Source of the DNA: Phycisphaerales bacterium | GTDB lineage: Bacteria; Planctomycetota; Phycisphaerae; Phycisphaerales; UBA1924 | Length of the DNA stretch: 52,530 bases | Assembly (NCBI GenBank): GCA_020427635.1 | Contig: JAGQOH010000017.1 | Location: 1-52,530 of the forward strand | Reading direction: 5' to 3' | In this document: one piece after another, positions 24,332-33,789 of the stretch | Layout of the letters: every line of letters begins with the position of its first letter | How positions within the stretch are numbered: the stretch's first letter is position 1 | Notes under the pieces: generated by a model | What the model was told of the DNA's origin: nothing | The model's input: only the letters and a program-made list of their open reading frames with translations | Databases searched by the model: none | Position numbers and translations under genes: made by a program

Positions 24332-25231
24332 TCAGGCGAGGGAGGCCAGGAAAGTCTGTGTCGCTTCTGCTGCACGGGGTTCGTCGTCGGCCCAGAGGTC
24401 GTTGTGCGTGCGGCCTTCGATGGCGATGAGCGTGCCGGCGGGTGCGGCGCTGGCGATGTCGCGGCCGTCCTGCAATGGGCAGACTTCGTCGAGCGTGCCG
24501 TGGATGACGAGCAAAGGACAAATGACCTGCTTCGCCCATCGTGCGCGGTCGAATGTGCGCCACCCGCCGAGTCGAATCGCGAGCAATCCAAACACGGGAA
24601 CGATGTTCCATCGGTAGGGATAACCGGCGAGGCGCATGACGTTGCGTGCAGGTGTCCAGGGGAGGCGGTAGGGAGCTTCGGCGATGACGCCTGCGATGGG
24701 TAAGGCGTCGCCAAGCGTTGCAGTGGTCACGATGCAGACGCCGCCGCCGAGCGATGATCCGGCAAGGACGATGGGCCTGTTGTGTGTTTCGTGTGCATGT
24801 CGTGCGAGTGTTGCGAGCATGGGTGGCTCGCGCGTGCCGAGTGCGCAGCGGCCCGGCGCGTCGCCGTGGCCGGGCGGGTCCCAGGTGAGGATGCGCGAGG
24901 CGTGTGGTGCGAGGCCGCGGAGACGTGGCAAGACGCCGATGCGCGAATCGCCCCAACCGGGCGTAAAGATGACGACGGGGCCAGCGGGTGTGTCGCCTTC
25001 GATGTCCCAGATGGGCGAGCGCTCGCGCGGATGATGTTCTTCGAGCGCGAGTTCGTAGGTATCGAACGTGCGCGGCGTATCGAGTTCTGATGGATCGCCA
25101 GGGCGGTTGCGTGCCACGGCCCATGCATAGGTCTTGCGCGGCGGGTGGCGCAGGCGCCAGATCGTCAGCCAGATGACAAGCGCAGCTGCGATTGCCAAGC
25201 CAATGCCAAGTAGAGCGAGCAGTCCGAGCAC
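24332..25231 (-). CDS. Membrane-anchored alpha/beta hydrolase
   Basis: A 299-residue serine hydrolase of the alpha/beta fold. An N-terminal membrane helix (GLLALLGIGLAIAAALVIWLTIW) anchors it. TPGWGDSRIG is the oxyanion region, AGSSLGGGV the nucleophile elbow, VIHGTLDEVCP supplies the acid and GRTHNDLW the histidine. The substrate is unknown; related proteins are annotated as esterases or peptidases. It begins five bases after the rseP stop and closes the rne-dxr-rseP group. Confidence 0.82.
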   Translation of the reverse strand: MLGLLALLGIGLAIAAALVIWLTIWRLRHPPRKTYAWAVARNRPGDPSELDTPRTFDTYELALEEHHPRERSPIWDIEGDTPAGPVVIFTPGWGDSRIGVLPRLRGLAPHASRILTWDPPGHGDAPGRCALGTREPPMLATLARHAHETHNRPIVLAGSSLGGGVCIVTTATLGDALPIAGVIAEAPYRLPWTPARNVMRLAGYPYRWNIVPVFGLLAIRLGGWRTFDRARWAKQVICPLLVIHGTLDEVCPLQDGRDIASAAPAGTLIAIEGRTHNDLWADDEPRAAEATQTFLASLA

Positions 25232-25236
25232 GGCGC

Positions 25237-27339
25237 TCAGCCTAGCAAGCGCACGACATCATGGAACGTGATGAAGAGGAAGAGACCCACGATGAGCACG
25301 AGCCCAGCGAGCGCGATGGCGTTTTGGACTGCGACAGGCGCGGGTTTGCCGCGGATGCCTTCCCAGCAGAGGAGTAGGAACTGCCCGCCATCGGCGATGG
25401 GGAGTGGCAGGAAGTTCACGACGGCGAGGTTGGCGCTGACCATGGCGAGGAAGAAGAGCACCCAGATGATGCCGCGTTCCGCGAAGTAGAAGCCGGTGTG
25501 TGCAATGCCGACGGGGCCTCGGAGCTGGTCGACCGCGAGTTGGCCTTGGAAGAGGCGCTCAAAGGTGAGGTAGGTGAGCAGGATGACGCGCTTGGTGCGG
25601 TGGAAGCCCATGGCGAGCGCTTCGAGCGGGCCAGAGGCTTTGATGGTCTCTTCTACGAAGCCAAGTACGGAGACATCGAGTCCTTGGATTTCCCAGCCCA
25701 GCGCTTGCAGCGCGGCGACGTCGGCGGCTTCGAGGCGCCAGGTGCGGTGTTCCTGTGCGGGCGCTTCGCCTTCGGCAAGGTTGGGCAATTGCACGGTGAG
25801 GGCGATATCTGCGCCGGAGGGCTGGGTCGACGTCGCATCGCGCAGTGCCAAGACGATATCTGTGAATGTGTGTGTTGTGGTTTCGTTGACGGCCACGATT
25901 GCAGAGCCTGGGACAAGCGCCGGAAGCAGGCGCTGCACCGGTACATTTTTGAGCAGTGCCGGATAGCGCCAGCCACTGTCGATGAGTTGATCGGGCGTCT
26001 GCGCGATCCGGTTTGACTGGCGTGCAGCGACGGGTGCGAAGCCGATTTGACCCTTCGTGTTCACTGCGAGCGTGAGGTCGATGGATTGCCCATCGCGAAG
26101 CACTGTTGCGTCGATTGACCGGCCTCTGTGTGCGCGGATCGCGGCGACGCCATCGCGCACGCCGGGCCACTGCACATCACCCAAGCGGACAAAGACATCG
26201 CCTGCGTGGAGGCCCTGGGCTTCAGCTTGTGGCGACGCGGCGCCAACGCTCATGATGGGGATGAGTCCGAGGACATGCCCCACGCCGTACTTTGTGTCTT
26301 CGACTTCAACGCCGGCGTATTGCAGTTCGATCACGGGTTGAAGCGAGCGCACGAACGGATCGCCACCGACTGCGGGCTGCACTGTGACCTGGATCGGCGC
26401 GCCGTGCGTCGCATTGATCGCAGCGATGAGGTCGAGCAAGGAGCGGTACGAGCGGGTCTTGGCGTCTGGGAGCACATGCTCGGGCAGCGGAACGCCGTCG
26501 GCGGCGACGACGGTGTCACCTGGGGCGGCGCCATCGAGGCCAATCTGGGCGAGGGCGCTTGCCAGCTGCGCGCGAGCGGATGCGCGATGCACATCGTCGG
26601 TGACTGTGAGGCCTGTGAGCGGCGCGATGCCGATGCTTGGCACGCCATCTTTCTTCTCAGGGGCGACGGCGACCGTGATCGCCTTGCCTTGTCGATCGAT
26701 CGTGAGTGAGAGAGATTCGTCCTTCCCGCTCATGGCGGCGGCGATGCGCAGATCGCTGAACGTCATTGGCTGGCCGTTTACGGCGGTCACAACATCGCCA
26801 GGAAGAAGTCCCGCCTGGTCTGCAGGGCTGTCTGGGACGACCTCACCGATGATTGCGGCGGGTTCGCGCAGGCCAACTGCGAAGACAATCATGAACAAAG
26901 CGGCGGCCAAGATGATGTTGGCAATGACGCCCGCGGAGATCACGATCATGCGCTTCCAGACTTTGGCGGATTGGTAGCTATCTGGCGCGTCACTGCGTGC
27001 TGAGGGATCGATGTCTTCCTGACCCAGCATCTTCACGTAGCCGCCAAAGGGGATGCAGTTGAGGCGGTATTCGGTGGGGCTGACTGCGGGGAGTGCGCTT
27101 GGTTCACCGCCGGCGGTTGCGAGCATGCGTCGGTAGAGGGGTTCGCTGGAGCCTCGGCGGAGTCCGAGGCCGCGGCGCCAGGAGAAGATTGCAGGCCCAA
27201 AACCGACTGCGAAGGCGTGGCAGCGGATGCCAGCCCAGCGCGCAGCGGCGAAATGGCCCAGTTCGTGGATGACGATCACCAGGCCAAAGCCCACGACGAT
27301 GAGCACCAGGTTCCAGATGTTGAGAAGAGTGTCGATCAT
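25237..27339 (-). CDS. rseP: Site-2 intramembrane zinc metalloprotease, RseP type
   Basis: A membrane protease that cleaves transmembrane regulators such as anti-sigma factors. The first helix carries HELGH (His25-Glu26-His29); the third zinc ligand is in NFLPLPIADGG near the C-terminus. FGGYVKMLGQED is the conserved loop after the first helix. PDZ-like segments are visible around DSPADQAGLLPGDVVTAVNG and PQAEAQGLHAGDVFVRLG, and possibly a third at VPGSAIVAVNETT. At 700 residues it is much longer than the usual 420-460. It lies 34 bases downstream of dxr, a classic neighbour. Confidence 0.92.
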   Translation of the reverse strand: MIDTLLNIWNLVLIVVGFGLVIVIHELGHFAAARWAGIRCHAFAVGFGPAIFSWRRGLGLRRGSSEPLYRRMLATAGGEPSALPAVSPTEYRLNCIPFGGYVKMLGQEDIDPSARSDAPDSYQSAKVWKRMIVISAGVIANIILAAALFMIVFAVGLREPAAIIGEVVPDSPADQAGLLPGDVVTAVNGQPMTFSDLRIAAAMSGKDESLSLTIDRQGKAITVAVAPEKKDGVPSIGIAPLTGLTVTDDVHRASARAQLASALAQIGLDGAAPGDTVVAADGVPLPEHVLPDAKTRSYRSLLDLIAAINATHGAPIQVTVQPAVGGDPFVRSLQPVIELQYAGVEVEDTKYGVGHVLGLIPIMSVGAASPQAEAQGLHAGDVFVRLGDVQWPGVRDGVAAIRAHRGRSIDATVLRDGQSIDLTLAVNTKGQIGFAPVAARQSNRIAQTPDQLIDSGWRYPALLKNVPVQRLLPALVPGSAIVAVNETTTHTFTDIVLALRDATSTQPSGADIALTVQLPNLAEGEAPAQEHRTWRLEAADVAALQALGWEIQGLDVSVLGFVEETIKASGPLEALAMGFHRTKRVILLTYLTFERLFQGQLAVDQLRGPVGIAHTGFYFAERGIIWVLFFLAMVSANLAVVNFLPLPIADGGQFLLLCWEGIRGKPAPVAVQNAIALAGLVLIVGLFLFITFHDVVRLLG

Positions 27340-27373
27340 GATCCGTCCTGCTTGGCAGATTGAGCGATGAAGC

Positions 27374-28612
27374 CTAGCCGTGCGTGGCTTGGGTTGCGGG
27401 TGTGTCGTTCAACTGGGTCTGAGCGAAGCGTCGCCCTTCCGCATCCGCATGAAGGACATCGTCCATCGAGCGGATCGGGCTCGACCCCACTTCCTGAATC
27501 GCTGCGCAGGAAATCTGGCTGATGCGGCCGAAGGGAAGCCGCTCGTCAAGGAACGCTTGCACTGCGACCTCGTTTGCGGCGTTGAACACGGCTCCGCTTG
27601 TGCCGGCGCGCCGGATGATCTCGAATCCGGCGCGGAGTGCAGGGAAGAGTTCGTGGTCCGGCGCTTCGAAGTCCAGCTGCCCGAGTCTCGCGAGCTCCAG
27701 GGATGGGGCGAGGCCTGGGTGGCGATCGGGCCAGGTCAATGCCGTTTGGATCGGGGTCCGCATGTCAGGGGCGCCCATTTGCGCAAGGACGGAGCGATCG
27801 GCGTACTCGATGAGCGCATGCACAATCGATTGCGGGTGGATCAGCACGTCGAGTTGTTCGGCGCGCAGTCCGAAGAGCCAAGCCGCCTCAACAAGCTCAA
27901 GCGCCTTGTTTGTAAGCGAGGCGGTATCGATCGTCACCTTGGCGCCCATGTCCCACGTGGGGTGGGCGAGGGCTTGTCGGGGTGTGGCGTTGTAGATCGC
28001 TTTGGGCGACATGCCGCGCAGCGCGCCGCCTGATGCGGTGAGTGTGACGCGCGAGACGTCGCGCCCGATCTCCATGGGCGGCGGTGATTGGTTCCATGCG
28101 CCGGCGATGTGCGCGCCGATGGCTTGCCAAATGCCCGAATGTTCACTGTCAACGGGCAGGAGCTTGGCGCTGCTTTTGCGTGCAGTGTCCACGACTAGTT
28201 CGCCTGCAGCAACCAGTGCTTCTTTGTTGGCGAGCGCGATATCGCGTCCGAGTTCCGCCGCCGCCAGCATCGCGGGCAGGCCGGCGAACCCGACCATGGC
28301 GCCGACGACAGTATCAGCGTCGACCTCGCGCACGAGGCGCTCGGCTGCTTCCGGTCCCGTGAGTGTACCGGTGGTTGGTGGCTCACCCTGCGCAAGCGCA
28401 AGGTGCTGGACACGATGTGTCTTGGCGGCGCGGGACAGCGCCTGAGCATTTCGTCCTGCTGCGAGACCAACGACCTCGAACAGGGGCGGTCGGGCATGAC
28501 GCTGGCAGTCGGCGTTGAGGTGCGCAATGACGTCGAGGGTTTGTCGCCCAATCGAGCCAGTGGCGCCGAGCACAATGACACGGCGCGGCGATGTTCGCCC
28601 CTCGTTGGCCAT
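27374..28612 (-). CDS. dxr: 1-deoxy-D-xylulose 5-phosphate reductoisomerase
   Basis: Second step of the MEP isoprenoid pathway, NADPH-dependent. The start is the ATG at 28612 (MANEGRTSPRRV) with GGAGG at 28624-28628; 412 residues. LGATGSIGRQTLDV binds NADPH, LANKEALVAAGELV and PVDSEHSGIWQ carry the metal site, and TASGGALRG, HPTWDMGAKVTID and HPQSIVHALIEY are all diagnostic. It sits between rne and rseP on the minus strand. Confidence 0.96.
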   Translation of the reverse strand: MANEGRTSPRRVIVLGATGSIGRQTLDVIAHLNADCQRHARPPLFEVVGLAAGRNAQALSRAAKTHRVQHLALAQGEPPTTGTLTGPEAAERLVREVDADTVVGAMVGFAGLPAMLAAAELGRDIALANKEALVAAGELVVDTARKSSAKLLPVDSEHSGIWQAIGAHIAGAWNQSPPPMEIGRDVSRVTLTASGGALRGMSPKAIYNATPRQALAHPTWDMGAKVTIDTASLTNKALELVEAAWLFGLRAEQLDVLIHPQSIVHALIEYADRSVLAQMGAPDMRTPIQTALTWPDRHPGLAPSLELARLGQLDFEAPDHELFPALRAGFEIIRRAGTSGAVFNAANEVAVQAFLDERLPFGRISQISCAAIQEVGSSPIRSMDDVLHADAEGRRFAQTQLNDTPATQATHG

Positions 28613-28633
28613 CGTCGGGCGTGCCTCCAACGG

Positions 28634-31597
28634 TTATGAGCGTGCGCGCGGGCCGATGCTTCGCACGGGCTTGATCATCACGGGCATTGCGCCGGCATCC
28701 TCTTTCTTGCGTTCGGCCTTGGGGGCCGAGCGGCTGGCGGCTGCGCGCTTGGGCGGCTTCTTCGGGGTTGATGCGTCCGCATTGGCAAGCTGAACGCCGC
28801 TCCCACCCAGAATGTCTGCCGGCGCGACGCGTCGCCGACTCTTGTCCGCTGTTTCAGGACCCGACGGCGCTGCGGAGGCAGATGCGGTGGAGGTCTCCAC
28901 GCTTTGCTCTGCATCACGAGAAGACGACGGCGGGCGCTCGGCGCGGGGTTCGCGATCATCTCGCCGATCGTCACGCCTGTTTCGTCCTCCGCGACGTCCG
29001 CGCCCGTCGCGTCGTCCACGATCGCGGCCCGACTCGTCTGAGGCTTCCCCGCGCGGCGAGCCATTTGATGTCTCGACATCAGGGGGCGCGGATGCGCCAT
29101 TGGCTCGAGCCTCAACCAAGCCGGCAGGCGCTTCCGCGGGAACACCATCGCGCACCTTGTCGGCAAAGTCTTGGTCAAAGGTCTTCAGCGTGATCGCAGA
29201 GGGCTCGAGATCCCACGAGTCGCCACGGAACGGATAGCCGCTCGGTGCGAGCTTTCCGTACATGTCTTCGCGCTCGCGCCGCTTGGTATCAGTTTCGGCG
29301 TCATGGTGGGCAGCCGTCTCGGTGAATTGACTGTCGCCAGATCGTTCCCCACTGCGCCCGCCGCGCCGGCGTCGACGTCTGCGGCGGCGACCATCGCCAT
29401 CGCCATCGCCATCCTGGTCTCTTTCGGCGTTGGCGTCGCGCGGTGTCGTGTCACGCTCGCGTGGCGCTGGCGCCTCATCGGCATCGAGGCGATCGTTGGC
29501 GCCGTCATCAGCGCCATTGCGCCCACCGCGCCTGCGGCGACGGCGCCGTCTGCGCTTGCGATCACCTTGTGCATCGTCAGCGCCCTCATCATCGTCGGCG
29601 AACTCGATGGCGGCTTCGGCTTCTTTGAGTTCTTCTTCCGCAGCCTTAATAGCTTCGAGGCGTTGCCTCGCTTCGTCATCAACCAGCTGTTCGAGCACCA
29701 ACTCGGGCTCTGCGGTGGTGTCGGCGGCCCAGTCTTCCGGCTTGCGCTGCGCTTTGTGCTCGAACTCATGCAGGTCTCTTGGCGGCACGAACCTGGGCAG
29801 CTTCTCCATATCAATGTCGGCGCCGGCGCCGTCATAGGCGTACATCGCGACGCGATCCACACCGATTGACTCGCTGACGCGGACATCGATGCGCTTGCGC
29901 GTGGTCAGTTCGAGCTTGGTGATCGCCAGGCGTTTGCTCGAGAGCATCTCGCCTGCAACGCGCGGCGACACGACCATTTCTACCTTCTGCACGCGATCGT
30001 GGCTCAAGAGAGCAGCAACGTCACGAATCGCAGACGTGGCGACCGATTCGGGCCTGCGCACCCAGCCGCGCCCGTCACCTTCGGTCGAGCGCACGAAGTG
30101 CATGCTCTTCATGCTGCCGCGCACGCGTTGGCGGGTCATTTCGACAATGCCAAACTGGCTGATGGGCAGTGGCTTGGTTGCGGCACGGTCGCGTTTCAGA
30201 AGTTCCTTGAGTCGATCCTCGATGTCGCGGCGGTTGCTGCGCTTCATCATGTCGATGAGGTCCATTACGACCAAACCGCCCGCGTCGCGCAGCTTAAGCT
30301 GGCGACAGATCTCTTCAATCGCTTCGATGTTGGTTTGATGCGCCGTCGCTTCTGCATCGCCATGGCTTCGGCTCTTGCCGGAGTTCACGTCGATGGCGAT
30401 GAGGGCTTCGGCTTCGTCGAAGACGAGCGAGCCGCCCGAGGGCAGCGGAACCTCGCGCGAGTGAATTCGCTCGACCTGCTGCTCGACGTTGAAGGCGTGG
30501 AACAGCGGCAAGCGCCGGTCATATTCGAGGAGTTTTGTTGAGCTGCGCGGCGAGACGATGCGCATGAATCCCCAGGCGCGTCGCAGGGCGACCGGATCGT
30601 CGACGACGATCTCGTCGATGTCGCTCGTCCAAATGTCGCGCAAGGCGCGCATGAGCAAGTCGCTCTCGGCGTAGAGCAATCTGGGCTTATCGCCCTGATC
30701 GAGACGCTTCTCGATGTCCTTCCACAAGCGCTGCAGGTAAGCGAGGTCGCGCTTAAGTTCGGTCTTCGTGCGATTCATGCCCGCGGTGCGGAGGATGAAT
30801 CCGAATTCTTTGGGGAGCTCGAGTGCATCGAGCACTTTGCGCATCGCGCGGCGCTCGTCGTCATCTTCGACCTTGCGCGACACACCGACCTTGTCCATAT
30901 CGGGCAGCATGACGAGGTAGCGGCCCGGCAAGCTCAGATAGCTTGTCAGTGTGGGGCCCTTGGTCGAAATGCCTTCCTTGAGCACCTGCACCAGGATCTT
31001 CTGGCCGCGCTTCAGGCACTGTTCAATTGGCGGACGCTCGCGGCGTGGCGTTTTCTTGCCAATGCGCTCCGTCGTGTCGTCGCTCTCGCCAGGGAAGTAC
31101 TTCGGGTGCAGGTCGGAGACGTGCAGGAAGCCATTGGAGCCTGTGCCAAAGTCGATGAACGCAGCTTGGATCGAGCGTTCGACATTCATGACGCGCCCGA
31201 CGTAGATGTTGCCCACGATGCTGACGGAGTTCGCGCGTTCGGCGTGGAACTCATCGAGCTTGTTGTCGCACACGACTGCGACCCGGCACTCTTCGCCCGG
31301 GACATAGTTGATGAGCATGCGGTTCATGCGCGAGCCGCCCGTGCCGACTTTGCGTTTGGCGGGCGCTGCATCGTGAATGTCTGCGATCGCCAGATCGTCG
31401 GTGTCGTCGTGTGCTGTTTCGGACACGGCGTCGGCCTGCTTCGTCGGCTTCTTGCTGGGCGATCGCCTGCCGCCCCGCTTCTTGCTGGACGTCTTCTTGG
31501 TTGTTCTCTTCTTTTTCTTGGTCGTCGCGTCGCCTGCGGCGGCGTCTTGGTCGCTGTGGGTGGCCGATCCGTTGGCCGAATGATCTTCGCTCGTCAT
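28634..31597 (-). CDS. rne: Ribonuclease E/G with long charged extensions
   Basis: Endoribonuclease of RNA processing and decay, 987 residues. After a Lys-rich N-terminal extension (KKKKRTTKKTSSKKRGG), the catalytic part holds the S1 region (GNIYVGRVMNVERSIQAAFIDFG) and DNase I-like motifs IAIDVNSGKS and VVMDLIDM with the two metal aspartates. The Zn-link CPxCxG found after MTRQR in RNase E is absent (MTRQRVRGSMKSMHFVRSTE). The tail is disordered, with two runs of about ten Arg (RKRRRRRRRRRRGGRNG; GRRRRRRRRRRGG). A long untranslated region lies upstream. dxr follows after 21 bases. Confidence 0.93.
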   Translation of the reverse strand: MTSEDHSANGSATHSDQDAAAGDATTKKKKRTTKKTSSKKRGGRRSPSKKPTKQADAVSETAHDDTDDLAIADIHDAAPAKRKVGTGGSRMNRMLINYVPGEECRVAVVCDNKLDEFHAERANSVSIVGNIYVGRVMNVERSIQAAFIDFGTGSNGFLHVSDLHPKYFPGESDDTTERIGKKTPRRERPPIEQCLKRGQKILVQVLKEGISTKGPTLTSYLSLPGRYLVMLPDMDKVGVSRKVEDDDERRAMRKVLDALELPKEFGFILRTAGMNRTKTELKRDLAYLQRLWKDIEKRLDQGDKPRLLYAESDLLMRALRDIWTSDIDEIVVDDPVALRRAWGFMRIVSPRSSTKLLEYDRRLPLFHAFNVEQQVERIHSREVPLPSGGSLVFDEAEALIAIDVNSGKSRSHGDAEATAHQTNIEAIEEICRQLKLRDAGGLVVMDLIDMMKRSNRRDIEDRLKELLKRDRAATKPLPISQFGIVEMTRQRVRGSMKSMHFVRSTEGDGRGWVRRPESVATSAIRDVAALLSHDRVQKVEMVVSPRVAGEMLSSKRLAITKLELTTRKRIDVRVSESIGVDRVAMYAYDGAGADIDMEKLPRFVPPRDLHEFEHKAQRKPEDWAADTTAEPELVLEQLVDDEARQRLEAIKAAEEELKEAEAAIEFADDDEGADDAQGDRKRRRRRRRRRGGRNGADDGANDRLDADEAPAPRERDTTPRDANAERDQDGDGDGDGRRRRRRRRRGGRSGERSGDSQFTETAAHHDAETDTKRREREDMYGKLAPSGYPFRGDSWDLEPSAITLKTFDQDFADKVRDGVPAEAPAGLVEARANGASAPPDVETSNGSPRGEASDESGRDRGRRDGRGRRGGRNRRDDRRDDREPRAERPPSSSRDAEQSVETSTASASAAPSGPETADKSRRRVAPADILGGSGVQLANADASTPKKPPKRAAASRSAPKAERKKEDAGAMPVMIKPVRSIGPRARS

Positions 31598-32019
31598 GCA
31601 TCCTCGCTCAGCGCTTCGCGCCGGCGCTCATCCGCCCCGTTCAACAACGCGCACATCTTGCGCGGCTCAATCGTTGAGCCTCGCGGGATGGTGAGGGCGT
31701 TGTATGGAGTCGAATGCCGCGCAGCACAATGCGCTTTCACACTTGTTCGACCAGCGGTGCCAAACTCGGCGCGCCTGCCTTGGCCCGAGGGCCAGGTTGG
31801 ACACTGCGTTTGCTCAACCACCGGCGTCGCTCGCGGTGCGAGCCATGGCCGGACAGGGAGCCGCCAGATCGTCAGGTCGACGACCGGCGAATCGCAGGGG
31901 GCGCGGCCCGGTCAGCACCGAGGCCGATGGTCCGTCCTTCATCCGAGCGGGGCCTCGACCTCCGGCGCCAACCCCACTTCCAAGGCCCGCTGCGGGGCGA
32001 AGGGGCGGTCATGCACGGT
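31598..32019 (-). other. Long intergenic region upstream of rne
   Basis: These 422 bases between the ptsI stop and the rne start contain no convincing gene. On the minus strand they form the rne leader. A stem-loop at 31661-31685 (GGCTCAA/TTGAGCC around TCG) lies just before a 20-codon open frame (31656-31594) whose stop overlaps the rne ATG. In enterobacteria rne is autoregulated through its 5' leader; a similar role here is an inference. Confidence 0.5.
31661..31685 (-). promoter_or_regulatory. Stem-loop in the rne leader
   Basis: A perfect 7-bp stem GGCTCAA/TTGAGCC encloses TCG, extended by CGC/GCG past a two-base bulge. It lies about 65 bases before the rne start and has no T-run, so a terminator is unlikely. 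A cleavage or regulatory structure is possible. Confidence 0.4.
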
Positions 32020-33789
32020 TCAGTCGGGCTCCTCGTCGCCGGTACGCCCGTCGACCAACTCGGGGAATCTCTTTCGCGCCTCCGACCGCAGAAAGGCGGC
32101 CACTTGGCGCTCAGAATCGAGGGAACCGACCCGGCGGGCCAGCAACTCGCATTGTCCGATATCGACCGCCCGGACCACCGCCTTGAGATGCGGGATCCGA
32201 TTTGGGGTCACCGACAGTGTACGCAAGCCAAGCCCCAGTAACAACATGGTGTAGGTGGCATCGCCAGCCATTTCGCCGCACACGGAGGTCTCAACCCCGC
32301 GTCGGCGGGCCGCCCGGGCGACTTCCTTGATCAGCTTGATCACGGCGGGGTGGGTTCCGGCGTAGAGGTTCGCCACCTTTTCATTGGTTCGGTCAACGGC
32401 GAGGGTGTACTGGATGAGGTCGTTGGTCCCGATCGAGAAGAAGTCAACCTCGCGGGCGAAGCTGGAGGCCATAACCGCCACGGAGGGCGCTTCGACCATG
32501 ATGCCCACTTTGACGCGGCGGTCGATGGGCACTCCCTCTTCGACGAGTTCCTCGGTGACATCGCTCAGGATCATGCGCGCCTGTCGCAGTTCGCTGACAT
32601 TGGTTACGAGGGGAAACATGATGCGCACAGGGCCCAGGACAGAGGCGCGCATGATTGCGCGGAGCTGGCTCCGGAACATGGGGATGTTCTGCAAGCTGTA
32701 TCGAATGCTGCGGCAACCGAGAACCGGGTTGCGCTCCGGCGCCATGGCCTGCGCCTGCGTCAGCTTGTCAGCGCCGAGGTCAAAGGTGCGGATCGTGACG
32801 GGGTCGCCCTTGCTCTTCTCGACAGCGGATTTGTACTCGGCAAACTGCTCGTCTTCTGTCGGGTCGTGATCTGAAGTAAGCCAAAGGAACTCGGTGCGGA
32901 AGAGGCCCACGCCAGCGCCGCCTTGATCGATCACCGCCCCGGCTTCCTTGCCAAATTCGATATTGCCTTGGAGCGAAACTGATGTGCCGTCCTTCGTCTG
33001 GGCGGGGAGCGTGCGGGATTGCGCTACGGTGGCGCGGAGCGCCGCGACGCGCTCGATGATTCGAGCGTATTTCGCCTTGGTGTCGGCATCGGGTCGCAGC
33101 ACAATGATGCCCAGGTCGCCATCAACGATGACTTCCTCACCACCCATCGCGGCTTCCGTGAGCGCGGCGGCGCCGACAGCTGCGGGGATGCCCAGGGCGC
33201 GCGCGAGGATGGCCGTGTGGCTTGTGGCGCCGCCTCGCCCAGTGACGAACCCAAGCACCTTCCCGCGCGGAAACGCCGCAGCCTGGGAGGGTGTGAGGTC
33301 ATTCGCAACGATGATGGAGTTGGGGCCGACGGTTGTCTGTTGTTGAGGCGCGCTGCCCGTGAGATGTTTGAGCACACGATCGTCGAGATCCCAAACATCG
33401 TCGACTTTGGTGCTAAACGCGGTGTCGCCCATGCCCGCAAAGCGGCCTGCAACAACGCGGAACTGTTCCTGCACCGCATACTCGGCATTGATTTTCTCTT
33501 GCTCGATTTGCTCGCGCATCGGGTTGATGAGCGAAGGATCGCGCAGCATGCCTTGGTGAAATGCGAAGATCGCTGCAGCTTCCTTGCCCAGTTCCTGCTC
33601 GGCGCGGGTGCGGAGATCTGCAAGTTCGTCGAGCGATGCTTCGATGGCCCGGTCGAGCCTGGCGCACTCGTCCGCGATGCTCGCGGCGGCGACGGCGCGC
33701 CGGGAGACGGCATGGCGGTCGTCGCGCACCAAGACCACACGTCCAATGGCGACGCCTGGGGAAACCGGAATGCCCCGAAAGGTTTGCAT
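32020..33789 (-). CDS. ptsI: Phosphoenolpyruvate-protein phosphotransferase (enzyme I)
   Basis: First enzyme of the PTS: it autophosphorylates from PEP and passes phosphate to HPr. 589 residues from the ATG at 33789 (MQTFRGIPVSPGVAIG), the standard N-terminus; an upstream in-frame codon adds only MSGVGGGCA. The phospho-histidine is His191 in GRGGATSHTAILAR. FRTEFLWL, MFPLVTNVSELRQA, GIMVEAPSVAV, SIGTNDLIQYTLAVDR and VCGEMAGD form the PEP-binding barrel. No GAF domain, so not the PtsP form. HPr and EII genes are not in the window. Confidence 0.95.
   Translation of the reverse strand: MQTFRGIPVSPGVAIGRVVLVRDDRHAVSRRAVAAASIADECARLDRAIEASLDELADLRTRAEQELGKEAAAIFAFHQGMLRDPSLINPMREQIEQEKINAEYAVQEQFRVVAGRFAGMGDTAFSTKVDDVWDLDDRVLKHLTGSAPQQQTTVGPNSIIVANDLTPSQAAAFPRGKVLGFVTGRGGATSHTAILARALGIPAAVGAAALTEAAMGGEEVIVDGDLGIIVLRPDADTKAKYARIIERVAALRATVAQSRTLPAQTKDGTSVSLQGNIEFGKEAGAVIDQGGAGVGLFRTEFLWLTSDHDPTEDEQFAEYKSAVEKSKGDPVTIRTFDLGADKLTQAQAMAPERNPVLGCRSIRYSLQNIPMFRSQLRAIMRASVLGPVRIMFPLVTNVSELRQARMILSDVTEELVEEGVPIDRRVKVGIMVEAPSVAVMASSFAREVDFFSIGTNDLIQYTLAVDRTNEKVANLYAGTHPAVIKLIKEVARAARRRGVETSVCGEMAGDATYTMLLLGLGLRTLSVTPNRIPHLKAVVRAVDIGQCELLARRVGSLDSERQVAAFLRSEARKRFPELVDGRTGDEEPD

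Noticed and set aside
31594..31821. 75-codon minus-strand frame ending at the rne start
   Set aside because: The upstream half shows no family resemblance or ribosome-binding site. Only the last 20 codons, behind a stem-loop, seemed worth reporting as a possible leader peptide.
31704..32241. Two overlapping plus-strand open frames between rne and ptsI
   Set aside because: They are low-complexity (Pro/Arg/Gly), run into the antisense of ptsI, and have no start signal.
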